Made by a program: the position numbers and the translations under genes. A DNA stretch of 54,729 bases, from contig NZ_BCQQ01000036.1 in the NCBI RefSeq assembly GCF_001552155.1, positions 1 through 54,729 on the forward strand, given 5' to 3'. Positions 1 to 7,177 of this stretch are shown here, in pieces. The notes below the pieces were generated by a model that searched no databases, was not told the DNA's origin, and was given only the letters and a program-made list of their open reading frames with translations. Position 1 is the first letter of the stretch, and each line of letters opens with the position of its first letter. The stretch comes from Actinomadura formosensis NBRC 14204. GTDB taxonomy: Bacteria > Actinomycetota > Actinomycetes > Streptosporangiales > Streptosporangiaceae.

Positions 1-602
1 GGGGCCGCCGGGGGCGGCGCCGACCGGGCCGCGTGCGCCGCGCGCCGAGCCCGCGGCACCCACAGCAGCCCGGCGAGCGCCGCCGGAATCGTGAGCAGGC
101 CGAGCGGCAGCCGCCACGTCGCGCCGAAGAGGTGCTCGACCGGCACGGCGACCCCGGACGACAGGGCCGCCCCGCCCGTCACCGCGACCGTGTAGACGGC
201 CGTCACCGTGGTGATCCTGGCCGGATGGTCCCGCTTGATGATCGAGGGCATCGCGATGTTGCCGATGCTGATCGCGATGCCGGCGACCAGCGACCCGGCG
301 AACAGCGTGACCGGGCCGTCCAGCAGCCGCAGCGCCAGCCCGGCCACGAGCAGCGCCATCGCGCCGACCAGCAGTGTCTCGCCGCGGGGGGCGCGCGGCA
401 GGAACGCCGCGACGAGCCCGTAGGAGCCGAAGAAGGCGAGCGGAAGCGTGGTCAGCGCGCCCGCCGCCGTCCCGGACAGGTCGAACGCGTCGCTGATCTC
501 GGTCAGCAGCGGCCCGACCGCCGCGACCGCCGGCCGCAGGTTGACCGCCACCAGGACGATCATCAGCAGCGAGCCGGCCACCCCGGCACGCCGTGCGGTC
601 AC
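1..602 (-). CDS. MFS transporter, CynX/NimT-like (3' end outside window)
   Basis: About 200 N-terminal residues of a polytopic major facilitator protein are visible; the gene runs off the left edge, so the C-terminal half is missing. Translation from GTG at 602 gives a short basic head, then repeated hydrophobic helices: residues around 8-25 (SLLMIVLVAVNLRPAVAAVG), a stretch with TTLPLAFFGSYGL, and another with SLVAGIAISIGNIAMPSIIK. The NLRP motif in helix 1 and the GNIAMPSIIKRDHP segment are typical of the CynX/NimT cyanate/nitroimidazole-type MFS group. The GTG start overlaps the stop of the small upstream gene by 4 nt (GTGA), so the two are probably translationally coupled. The substrate cannot be told from sequence. 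Confidence 0.8.
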   Translation of the reverse strand, partial: MTARRAGVAGSLLMIVLVAVNLRPAVAAVGPLLTEISDAFDLSGTAAGALTTLPLAFFGSYGLVAAFLPRAPRGETLLVGAMALLVAGLALRLLDGPVTLFAGSLVAGIAISIGNIAMPSIIKRDHPARITTVTAVYTVAVTGGAALSSGVAVPVEHLFGATWRLPLGLLTIPAALAGLLWVPRARRAAHAARSAPPPAA

Positions 603-751
603 CGCGCGTCCTCCTCACCGGGCGCCTCCTCCGGCCGCGCCGGGCCTGTGTCCGTGCGCCGCCGCGCCGCGAGGCGGGCCACCCGGACATCGTAGGCGAG
701 CCGCATCCTCAGCACCCCGGCGTGCGACAGCGCCCGGTTCGTCTCCCGCAC
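599..751 (-). CDS. Small hypothetical protein (50 aa) coupled to the MFS gene
   Basis: A 50-residue reading frame starts at GTG 751 and ends in TGA overlapping the start of the MFS gene. It has an amphipathic helix-like head (RALSHAGVLRMRLAYDVRVARLAARR) followed by an acidic, Pro-rich tail. It lies only 16 nt downstream of the preceding membrane-protein gene. No family is recognised. The tight stop/start overlap and ordinary codon use favour a real gene, but its size makes it uncertain; the frame stays open upstream to 892, so a longer form overlapping the neighbour is possible. Confidence 0.45.
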   Translation of the reverse strand: MRETNRALSHAGVLRMRLAYDVRVARLAARRRTDTGPARPEEAPGEEDAR

Positions 752-767
752 CGCCGTGTCAGATGCG

Positions 768-1163
768 TCAGCGGGGCTTACGGAGGCCGAACAGGCGTCT
801 CCGCGGTCTCCCGGTCGCTCCCGCGGCCACCTCGGCCGCCCTGCGCGCCTCGGCCTCCTCCTCGCGCTCCTTCTCGCGGACGGCCTGCTCACCGGCGCGT
901 CCGTACTCCACGCGTGCCGTGACCTCGCGATGCGTCACCGAGGGCGCCGGGTCGCGGCGCGACCGCTGGGACGGGCTGCCCTTGATGATGCCGCCCTGGA
1001 CGGGCCCGCGGTTCGGGAGGCCGCCCCTCGGCATCCGGCCGCGCGGGCGCCTGCGGGACGCCGTCAACGTGACCACGACCCAGAAGACGACGGCCAGGAA
1101 GATGAGGGCCGGGCCGATGGCCATGAAATAGGCGTCCCCGAGGCGGGTGGAGCTGGCGAGCAT
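768..1163 (-). CDS. Small single-pass membrane protein
   Basis: 131 residues from ATG 1163. One clear membrane segment lies at about residues 13-33 (YFMAIGPALIFLAVVFWVVV), followed by a strongly basic, Gly/Pro/Arg-rich cytoplasmic tail and a charged helix rich in Glu/Arg (VREKEREEEAEARRAAE) that could form a short coiled coil. A topology with the N-terminus out and a long cytoplasmic tail is likely from the positive charges after the helix. The next gene on the strand starts 16 nt downstream, so it is probably in an operon with the small protein and MFS transporter. Function unknown. Confidence 0.6.
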   Translation of the reverse strand: MLASSTRLGDAYFMAIGPALIFLAVVFWVVVTLTASRRRPRGRMPRGGLPNRGPVQGGIIKGSPSQRSRRDPAPSVTHREVTARVEYGRAGEQAVREKEREEEAEARRAAEVAAGATGRPRRRLFGLRKPR

Positions 1164-1235
1164 GAGGCGACACCTCCTCGCCCCAGCCCTACCCGGTGCC
1201 GCGCCGTTAACCGCCCGGCGACCGCGCGGCGCCGG

Positions 1236-2987
1236 TCACATGCCGCGCGACTGGGAGATGGACCCCGACGTGGCTAGCGTGAACGTCCGCATCGACTCAG
1301 CGAACTTGGACAGGTCCCATTCGGCCGGGCCCTCGTACCAGTAGAGGTTGTCGGCGCCCTCGGCCCGCTCGCCCGCGTCCTTCACCGTCTCCGCCCACTT
1401 CGGGACGGTGTCGAATATGACCGCGTACGGCAGGAAACGGGAGAACAGCGCGATCCGCTGGCGGGAGGCGATGGTGTCGCCGTCCGGGATGGCGCCGCGC
1501 TCCAGGAACGCGCGGAAACCGATCGTGTGCGCGAGGACGGTGGCGCCGCGCGCGGTCTTCGCCGGCATGTACTGCCCGCCGTAGGCCAGCGCCGCGCCCG
1601 CGATGATCAATGCGAGGCCGGCGAGCGCCCACTCGGTGGTGAGGGCGAGCGCGACTGTCGCCGCGATGCCGAGCACCGTCACCAGGATGCCCGTGACCGT
1701 CCAGCGGGACCGGACGGTGTCGGGACGCCGCGCGAACCAGCCCTGCTTCACCACGTCGTCGTACATCGCGGACCTGACCTGCGCCAGCTTCGTCGCGAAC
1801 GTTCCGCCGAGCTCCGACAGCTTGACCGCGTCGCGGCCGGTGCCGTCCGGGGCGGTGAGCAGCGCGTCCAGCAGGATCCGCTCGTAGGGGAGCAGGTCGG
1901 TCTGCGGGCGGTCGAGGCGGCGCAGCGTCCAGTCCAGGCGGCCGGTGACGGCCCTGTCCTCCTCCTCGATCAGCAGGTAGCCGCGCACGGCGAGGTCGAC
2001 GATCGTCGCGGTCACGTCGATCACGTCGGCCTGCTCGTCGATCAGCGTGCCGATCTGGCCGGGCCGCACCCCGTCCGGCGGCTCGAACTCCGCCCCGGCG
2101 ATCGGCGCCTGGTCGCCCTCGGCTGCCTTCTTGCCGACGACCCGGGCGTCCCGCCCGCGCAGCAGGTAGAGGACGGCGACGCCGCCGACCAGCAGCACCA
2201 GCAGGCCGGCGAGCGCGGCCCCGGTGACGGCGTTGACGGAGAACGCGGTCGCGACCGTGTGGCGGCGCTCGTAGATCGCGCGGCCCCCGGTCGTGCCGGC
2301 GGGCAGGCCCGCGACGACGGTCAGGTACTCGCCCGGCAGCATCCCCTGCTGGGCGTAGACGCCCTGCGTGTGCGTGTGGTTCGTGTAGTACTGGGTGCAG
2401 CCGATCATGCTGCCGATCGGGCCGGTGAAGCAGTTGACGCTGCGGATCATCGCACCGGCGTCCACGGTCGCCTTCGCCTCGTCCACCGGGACCTTCCAGC
2501 CGCCGACCACCGGCCAGCGCAGCTCCTCCGACGCCCCCATCTGGGTGATCGCGCCGCGCAGGTCGTACTGCAGCACGACCGTGCGGTCACCGGTCAGGTT
2601 CTTGGCGCCGGTCACCTTCACGGTCGTCCTGGTGCCCCCGCTGGACGCGGCGACCTGTGTCGGCCCGCCGTCCGGGCTGGACGCGCGCAGGTCCGTGAGC
2701 TTGTAGACGCGGTCCTCGGACAGGCTCTCGTGGCTGCGGGTGGGGAACGTCCGCTCGAAGCCCCTGTGCCCGGCGAACCGGTAGACGATCGTCTCCTTCA
2801 CCTTGGTCGTACCGCCTTGACCCGCGGTGAGGACGACCTCGTCCTTGAGAACCCGCTCCGCCGCGGCGGTCCCCGCCGACGCCGCGGAAGGGGTGGCCGT
2901 CACCGGCAGCAGGGCCACGGCCGACACCGCGGCCGACATCGTCAGGGCAACCGGCCGGAACCGGAACAACGCCGCAAGAGCAGACAT
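1236..2987 (-). CDS. DUF2207 domain membrane protein
   Basis: 583 residues from ATG 2987. The N-terminus (residues 1-40) is a signal peptide or anchor with an Ala-rich core. An extracytoplasmic beta-rich DUF2207-type domain follows (about 45-235) with the sequence pattern of the family around VKETIVYRFAGHRGFERTFP. A first membrane helix lies near 255-280 (GAALAGLLVLLVGGVAVLYL), then a cytoplasmic region with a winged-helix-like stretch (DVTATIVDLAVRGYLLIEEE), two closely spaced helices (TVTGILVTVLGIAATVALAL and ALAGLALIIAGAALAYGG) and a C-terminal soluble tail. This layout matches the family of predicted membrane proteins of unknown function. It is divergent from the zinc-peptidase gene with only 42 nt between the two starts, suggesting a shared promoter region. 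Confidence 0.85.
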   Translation of the reverse strand: MSALAALFRFRPVALTMSAAVSAVALLPVTATPSAASAGTAAAERVLKDEVVLTAGQGGTTKVKETIVYRFAGHRGFERTFPTRSHESLSEDRVYKLTDLRASSPDGGPTQVAASSGGTRTTVKVTGAKNLTGDRTVVLQYDLRGAITQMGASEELRWPVVGGWKVPVDEAKATVDAGAMIRSVNCFTGPIGSMIGCTQYYTNHTHTQGVYAQQGMLPGEYLTVVAGLPAGTTGGRAIYERRHTVATAFSVNAVTGAALAGLLVLLVGGVAVLYLLRGRDARVVGKKAAEGDQAPIAGAEFEPPDGVRPGQIGTLIDEQADVIDVTATIVDLAVRGYLLIEEEDRAVTGRLDWTLRRLDRPQTDLLPYERILLDALLTAPDGTGRDAVKLSELGGTFATKLAQVRSAMYDDVVKQGWFARRPDTVRSRWTVTGILVTVLGIAATVALALTTEWALAGLALIIAGAALAYGGQYMPAKTARGATVLAHTIGFRAFLERGAIPDGDTIASRQRIALFSRFLPYAVIFDTVPKWAETVKDAGERAEGADNLYWYEGPAEWDLSKFAESMRTFTLATSGSISQSRGM

Positions 2988-3029
2988 GGCCGCAAATAGT
3001 ATCGGCAACGCGTGCGATGATTCTGCGCT

Positions 3030-4088
3030 ATGGCAGGTCATTACCCCCCGCCGCCTCCTCCGCCGCGGCCTCCGGCACCGCCCTACGGCGGGCCTCCCCA
3101 CGGTGGTCCCCCGTACGGAGGGCCGCCCTACGGGGCCCCGCCCCCGCGCGGGGCGGGTTACGGGCCCCCTGCCTACGGGCAGCCGCAGTACCGGTATGTC
3201 CCGATGCGGCCACCGCCGAGGCGCAGCGCCGGCGGGACGATCGCGGGCATCTTCGGCGGGCTGACCGCGCTCGTCGTCCTCGCCATCCTGGGGTTCTCCG
3301 CGCTCGGCGGGATGCAGACCGCGGCCGGCGGCACGCGGACGCCCACCTCGTCCGGCGGCGCCGCGGTGTCGCCGAAGGAGAAGGCCACCAACAACAGGCT
3401 GTACAAGACGGGCCCGCTGACCTCGGTGAGCTGCCGGCTGCCGGGCATCCTGCCGTCCACCGAGTCGATGCGCGGCTTCATGGACACGCTGAGCGACTGC
3501 CTCGACCAGGCGTGGACGCAGCAGTTCAGGAAGGCCGGGATCGCGTTCGACAAGCCCGACCGGGTGTTCTGGACCGAGCCCGGACGCAGCCCGTGCGGCA
3601 GCTACCCGGCGCCCGGCGCCTCCGCGTTCTACTGCCCGGCGAACAACACGATGTACGTCGGGCTCCGGCACGTCGTGGAGACCTCGGGCGGCGAGCCGCT
3701 GTCCCACTACGCCGTGTACGCACGGGTGATCGCGCACGAGTACGGGCACCACGTCCAGGACCGCGCCGGAATCCTCCTCTACGGGGACCGGCAGATCGAG
3801 ACCGGCGACACCGCGACGCGCAACGCCGCGAGCCGCCGCATCGAACTGCAGGCGCAGTGCTTCGCCGGCGCGTTCCTCGGCTCGGAACGCGCCACGCTGC
3901 CGATGACGCGCGAGCAGTACGTCGCGATGATCGTGGACGTCCGGGGCCGCGGCGAGGACCGCAAGCCGCCGGACGAGCGCGACCACGGCTCGGGCAACCA
4001 CTACGCGGGCTGGGTGGTCGCCGGCTTCGACGGACGCGACCTCACCGTCTGCAACACCTGGATCGCGCCGCCTGCCAAGGTGAGCTGA
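3030..4088 (+). CDS. Neutral zinc metallopeptidase (YpfJ family)
   Basis: 352 residues. The first ~55 residues are a Pro/Gly/Tyr-rich low-complexity region with repeats of YGGPP type, then one membrane helix (about 70-95, GTIAGIFGGLTALVVLAILG) and an extracytoplasmic catalytic domain. The zinc-binding HExxH motif is present as VIAHEYGHHVQD, with a downstream RIELQAQCFAGAFLG segment carrying the third-ligand/acidic region typical of putative neutral zinc metallopeptidases (PF04228). Four or more Cys in the external domain could form disulfides. Divergent from the DUF2207 gene; followed by a strong intrinsic terminator, so it is probably monocistronic. The substrate is unknown; it likely acts outside the membrane. 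Confidence 0.88.
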   Translation: MAGHYPPPPPPPRPPAPPYGGPPHGGPPYGGPPYGAPPPRGAGYGPPAYGQPQYRYVPMRPPPRRSAGGTIAGIFGGLTALVVLAILGFSALGGMQTAAGGTRTPTSSGGAAVSPKEKATNNRLYKTGPLTSVSCRLPGILPSTESMRGFMDTLSDCLDQAWTQQFRKAGIAFDKPDRVFWTEPGRSPCGSYPAPGASAFYCPANNTMYVGLRHVVETSGGEPLSHYAVYARVIAHEYGHHVQDRAGILLYGDRQIETGDTATRNAASRRIELQAQCFAGAFLGSERATLPMTREQYVAMIVDVRGRGEDRKPPDERDHGSGNHYAGWVVAGFDGRDLTVCNTWIAPPAKVS

Positions 4089-4133
4089 GCGCTGCGCGAA
4101 CTCGCGGCTGAGCACCCGTCTTCGTGACCTGCG

Positions 4134-4170
4134 GCCCGGCGCCGTCCACCCGGACGGTGCCGGGCTTTTT
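4134..4170 (+). terminator. Intrinsic terminator after the zinc peptidase
   Basis: Fourteen-pair stem (GCCCGGCGCCGTCC against GGACGGTGCCGGGC, one G-U pair) with loop ACCC, followed at once by five T. It lies 45 nt after the stop codon. Confidence 0.9.
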
Positions 4171-4218
4171 CGACCTTTCCAGCATGTGAGGCGACTCACC
4201 GCGAAGTGCTAGCTGGCC

Positions 4219-4236
4219 TGCTTGCAATTGCAAGCA
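4219..4236. promoter_or_regulatory. 18-bp perfect palindrome upstream of the XRE gene
   Basis: TGCTTGCAATTGCAAGCA reads identically on both strands and ends 20 nt before ATG 4257 (2 nt before the alternative ATG 4239). Perfect symmetry over 18 bp at a promoter of an XRE repressor gene suggests an autoregulatory operator. The TF assignment is inference. Confidence 0.7.
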
Positions 4237-4256
4237 TCATGACGCAGTGTGGAGGT

Positions 4257-4688
4257 ATGGCAAGTTCGAAGGTCGGCTCCATCGGGGAGTACATCCGGGA
4301 ACAGCGGACGCGCGCGAAGATCTCGCTGCGCCAGCTCGCGGACGTCTCGGGGATCTCCAATCCGTACCTGAGCCAGATCGAGCGCGGCCTGCGCAAGCCG
4401 AGCGCCGAGATCCTGCAGCAGATCGCCAAGGGGCTGCGGATCTCCGCCGAGGCGCTGTACGTGCAGGCGGGCATCCTTGAGGATCGCGAGGCCGACACCG
4501 ACGTCCAGGCCGCGGTCCGGGCCGACCTCCTGCTCACCGAACGGCAGAAGCAGGTCCTGCTCGACATCTACGCGTCGTTCCTCAAGGAGAACGAGGCCAC
4601 CGGCGTGCTCGCCACCGAGCCCGCCGGCGCAGCCGGCGCAGAACCGCAAGCGCCACACGAACAGAACGGAAAGGATGAGGTCGGATGA
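4257..4688 (+). CDS. XRE-family transcriptional regulator (Rv0474-like)
   Basis: 143 residues from ATG 4257; in-frame starts also exist at ATG 4239 and further up, but homology-like sequence begins at MASSKVGSIGEYIREQR. A lambda-repressor-type HTH occupies about residues 8-65 (SLRQLADVSGISNPYLSQIE is the helix-turn-helix core). The remainder is helical, with a Q/A/P-rich tail. The gene overlaps the HbhA-like gene by 4 nt (ATGA) and is followed by a DUF2516 gene, the same three-gene order as Rv0474, hbhA and Rv0476 in mycobacteria. It probably controls its own operon through the 18-bp palindrome just upstream. Confidence 0.88.
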   Translation: MASSKVGSIGEYIREQRTRAKISLRQLADVSGISNPYLSQIERGLRKPSAEILQQIAKGLRISAEALYVQAGILEDREADTDVQAAVRADLLLTERQKQVLLDIYASFLKENEATGVLATEPAGAAGAEPQAPHEQNGKDEVG

Positions 4689-5116
4689 CGCTGGCCAACA
4701 ACCTCCGAGAGAACAAGGCCGTCTACGCCGTGGCCGGCGCGGGCGACTTCGCGGTGGAGAAGCTCCGTGAGGTCCCCGGGCAGGTGGACCGCTACCGCGA
4801 GCAGGTCCGCGAGACCGTGCAGCGCTACCGGGGCGAGGTCACCCGGTACCAGGAGCGCGTGGACGCCAAGGACCTGCCGGGCGCGGCCGTCGCCTACGCC
4901 ACGCACTTCGGCACCCGTGCCGTCGAGTTCATCGACGAGCTCGCCGAGCGCGGCAAGAAGGTCGTCAACCGGCAGGCCGTCGAGATCGCCGAGATCACCG
5001 ACACCGAGTCCAAGCCGGCCACGAGGACCCGCACCCCGCAGCCGCGTAAGAGGACCACGTCCACGACCGCGACCGCGACCGCGCGGCGGCAGACCCGGAC
5101 CACCGCCAAGAAGTGA
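4685..5116 (+). CDS. HbhA-like heparin-binding haemagglutinin homologue
   Basis: 143 residues. Residues about 1-105 are a long charged, heptad-rich helix typical of HbhA-like coiled-coil proteins (LREVPGQVDRYREQVRETVQ). The C-terminal ~35 residues are a low-complexity, basic tail of Thr/Arg/Lys/Ala ending in TTAKK. In mycobacterial HbhA the basic Lys/Ala/Pro tail binds heparan sulfate and the coiled coil oligomerises. Here the tail is Arg/Thr-based with few Lys, so the ligand may be another polyanion, such as nucleic acid or anionic lipid. The start overlaps the XRE stop by 4 nt, so the two are coupled. Confidence 0.8.
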   Translation: MTLANNLRENKAVYAVAGAGDFAVEKLREVPGQVDRYREQVRETVQRYRGEVTRYQERVDAKDLPGAAVAYATHFGTRAVEFIDELAERGKKVVNRQAVEIAEITDTESKPATRTRTPQPRKRTTSTTATATARRQTRTTAKK

Positions 5117-5130
5117 CGCCGTGGGCCGCC

Positions 5131-5168
5131 GAAGGAGCTCGGCCGGGAACACCCGGCCGGGCTCCTTC
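5131..5168 (+). terminator. Terminator-like hairpin after the HbhA-like gene
   Basis: A 17-pair stem (GAAGGAGCTCGGCCGGG against its complement, one G-U) closes a 4-nt AACA loop 14 nt after the stop. The T-tract is weak (GTCTGTTCC), as is common in high-GC actinobacteria. Confidence 0.7.
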
Positions 5169-5280
5169 GTCTGTTCCAACAGGCTGCCCAGGCGGACGGT
5201 GCGCATAGGGTTGGGGCAGCAAGACGCCGTGTGAGCGACAAGGGGTCGCCGTCCGAGACGAGCAGGAGCGCTGATCGCCG

Positions 5281-5646
5281 ATGTCGGGCTTCAACGTGCT
5301 GGACTACTTCTTCTGGCTGCTGCTGATCATCGCGTTCGCGATGGAGGCGTGGGCGCTGATCGACTCGCTGACCGTGCCCGTCGGCGCGTACTCGGCCGCC
5401 GGCAAGCAGAGCAAGAAGCTCTGGATGATCATCTTGATCGTCGCCACCGTCGTCGGCGGCGCCTACGCGGTCGCGCCGGCCGCGCTCGGCGCCAGCCCCA
5501 TCGCGCTGCTGCTCGGCATCCTCCCGGTCGCCGCGTTCATCGCCGCGGCCGTCTATCTGGCGGACGTCCGTCCGGCCGTCGGTCCGTACAAGAAGAACAA
5601 CGGCGGGCGCGGCGGCTCCCGATCGGGACCCTACGGCCCCTGGTGA
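5281..5646 (+). CDS. DUF2516 family membrane protein (Rv0476-like)
   Basis: 121 residues with three or four membrane segments: residues about 5-28 (LDYFFWLLLIIAFAMEAWAL), 50-72 (WMIILIVATVVGGAYAVAPA) and 75-98 (ALLLGILPVAAFIAAAVYLA), with a basic Gly-rich cytoplasmic tail. The size, the WALIDS motif after helix 1 and the position after an XRE/HbhA-like pair match DUF2516. It lies 164 nt after hbhA, beyond the hairpin, so it probably has its own promoter. Biochemical role unknown. Confidence 0.85.
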   Translation: MSGFNVLDYFFWLLLIIAFAMEAWALIDSLTVPVGAYSAAGKQSKKLWMIILIVATVVGGAYAVAPAALGASPIALLLGILPVAAFIAAAVYLADVRPAVGPYKKNNGGRGGSRSGPYGPW

Positions 5647-5650
5647 CCCC

Positions 5651-5656
5651 TAGTGT
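5651..5656 (+). promoter_or_regulatory. Candidate -10 box of a leaderless alaX transcript
   Basis: TAGTGT lies 6 nt before ATG 5663, the usual spacing of a leaderless actinobacterial mRNA; no SD-like sequence intervenes. Confidence 0.5.
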
Positions 5657-5662
5657 GAGGTC

Positions 5663-6397
5663 ATGAGCACGGAGACCCTCGGACGCACCACCCGGCTGGA
5701 ACTGGGCGACCAGGCACTGCGGGAATGGGAGGCCGTCGTCCTCGACGCCGGACCGGACGGCATCGTCCTCGACCGGTCGGCCTTCTACCCGGGCGGCGGC
5801 GGCCAGCCCCCGGACCACGGCGTCCTGCTCTGGCAGGGTGTGCAGACCCGCATCGGCGGCGTTCGCAAGGGCGACGACCTGGCGCTCATCCCCGTTGAGG
5901 GCGACCCGCTGCCGCCCGCCGGCACCGTCGTGCGGGGCGCGGTGGAGGACGAGCGCCGCACCGCCCTCATGCGCACCCATTCCGGCCTGCACCTGCTGTG
6001 CGGGGTGGTGTTCCGCGACTACGGCTGCCTCGTCACCGGCGGGAACATGGAGCCGCTGACCGCCCGCATGGACTTCGACCTGCGCGAGGTCCCGCCCGGC
6101 TTCAAGCAGGCCGTCGAGGACGCCTGCAACGCCGAGGTCGAGGCCGACCGCCGCATCGACGTCAAGACCCTGCCGCGCGCCGAGGCGTTCGAGATCCCCG
6201 ACATCATCCGGACCGCGACGAACCTGGTGCCGCCCGAGGTGCAGGACGTCCGCATCGTCGACATCGTCGGCCTCGACACCCAGGCCGACGGCGGCACCCA
6301 CGTGGGCTCCACCAAGCAGATCGGCCGCATCACGGTCGCCAAGGTCGAGAACAAGGGCCGCGGCTTCCGCCGCCTCCGCATCAAGATCAGCGACTAG
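5663..6397 (+). CDS. Alanyl-tRNA editing protein (AlaX-M type)
   Basis: 244 residues, the size of AlaX-M trans-editing proteins that hydrolyse mischarged Ser-tRNA(Ala) or Gly-tRNA(Ala). The N-terminal part (about 1-95) resembles the AlaRS beta-barrel with YPGGGGQPPDHG. The editing core has the first zinc motif HxxxH (RTHSGLHLL, about residues 105-112). The second motif, normally CxxxH in AlaRS (as in CGGTHV), reads DGGTHV here: the Cys position is Asp while the His is kept. Whether Asp serves as a metal ligand in this subgroup is not known to me. Convergent with a TetR gene across a hairpin. Confidence 0.85.
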   Translation: MSTETLGRTTRLELGDQALREWEAVVLDAGPDGIVLDRSAFYPGGGGQPPDHGVLLWQGVQTRIGGVRKGDDLALIPVEGDPLPPAGTVVRGAVEDERRTALMRTHSGLHLLCGVVFRDYGCLVTGGNMEPLTARMDFDLREVPPGFKQAVEDACNAEVEADRRIDVKTLPRAEAFEIPDIIRTATNLVPPEVQDVRIVDIVGLDTQADGGTHVGSTKQIGRITVAKVENKGRGFRRLRIKISD

Positions 6398-6401
6398 CGG
6401 A

Positions 6402-6445
6402 CCGGGCACCGGCGCGGCGGGCGCCTCCGCCGTGCCGGTGCCCGG
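6402..6445. terminator. Bidirectional terminator-like hairpin between alaX and tetR
   Basis: Outer arms CCGGGCACCGGC and GCCGGTGCCCGG pair perfectly, and inner CGGCGG/CCGCCG extend the stem. It sits between two convergent stop codons. Confidence 0.65.
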
Positions 6446-6464
6446 CGGTCCAGGGACGGGCGGT

Positions 6465-7106
6465 CTAGGGGGACGGGCGGGACAGGGCGTCCACGGAGAC
6501 GAGGCCGTGTTCGACGATGTCCACGGCGCGGTCGAGGGCCGTCCGCATCGAGAGAGGGTCGTAGCCCTCGCGGCGGCAGTGCGCGACGACCGCCTGCATG
6601 CCGCCGATCGCTATGCCGGACGCGGCCACGGCGTCGATCTCCGAAATGTCGGGGCAGAGGTCGCGTAGCAGCGCTTCGATCGCTTCCTGGGCGCCCGTCA
6701 TCCGCTGGAGCGCGCGGGCCCGCAGGCCGGGACGTTCCAGGACGAGCGCGACCTGCACGGCCCCGTACTCGCGGTGCTCCGCCACGACCGCGTTGAGGAC
6801 GTCCACGATGCTGCGCCGGATCGTCTCCATCGGCGTCTCGCCGGGGGTGCGGCGCAGCCGCTCGGCGACCTCGGCGAGCCGGTCGTCGATCTCGGCGAAG
6901 ACCACGTCCTCCTTGGACGGGAAGTAGCTGAAGAACGTGCGGGGCGACACGTCCGCGGCGGCGGCGATGTCGGCGATCGTCGTCTCCTCGTAGCCGCGCT
7001 CGGCGAACAGGCGGAGCGCGGCGGTCGCGATGGCCTGCCGGGTGCGCCGCTTCTTGCGTTCCCGCAGGCCCGTCGGCACCTCCGGCCGCTCCGCCTCGTC
7101 GTCCAT
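6465..7106 (-). CDS. TetR/AcrR family regulator of the MMPL exporter
   Basis: 213 residues from ATG 7106. The N-terminal TetR helix-turn-helix occupies about residues 12-60 (TIADIAAAADVSPRTFFSYF) with the family's RKKRRTRQAI lead-in. The C-terminal helical ligand domain (about 75-205) contains the TetR_C-type pattern (AVVAEHREYGAVQVALVLER). The gene is divergent from an MMPL transporter, with 71 nt between the two starts holding tandem TGCA-type palindromes. This is the usual arrangement of a repressor controlling an exporter that removes its ligand. The in-frame upstream ATG at 7139 is rejected because it lies beyond the first palindrome. Confidence 0.88.
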   Translation of the reverse strand: MDDEAERPEVPTGLRERKKRRTRQAIATAALRLFAERGYEETTIADIAAAADVSPRTFFSYFPSKEDVVFAEIDDRLAEVAERLRRTPGETPMETIRRSIVDVLNAVVAEHREYGAVQVALVLERPGLRARALQRMTGAQEAIEALLRDLCPDISEIDAVAASGIAIGGMQAVVAHCRREGYDPLSMRTALDRAVDIVEHGLVSVDALSRPSP

Positions 7107-7126
7107 GTGACGGACGTTACCATGTC

Positions 7127-7155
7127 TGCAAAGTTGCATCTATTGCAAATATGCA
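7127..7155. promoter_or_regulatory. Tandem operator between tetR and mmpL
   Basis: Two 12-bp sites, TGCAAAGTTGCA (7127-7138, TGCAA arms) and TGCAAATATGCA (7144-7155, TGCA arms), have centres 17 bp apart in the divergent promoter region. This is the expected layout for cooperative TetR dimers; binding is inferred. Confidence 0.55.
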
Positions 7156-7177
7156 GCGATAGGTGTTCTCTGCGACC

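Noticed and set aside
1236..4199. 987-codon minus-strand ORF
   Set aside because: Only the part from 2987 down to 1236 is a real protein; the upstream part is a shadow of the zinc-peptidase gene.
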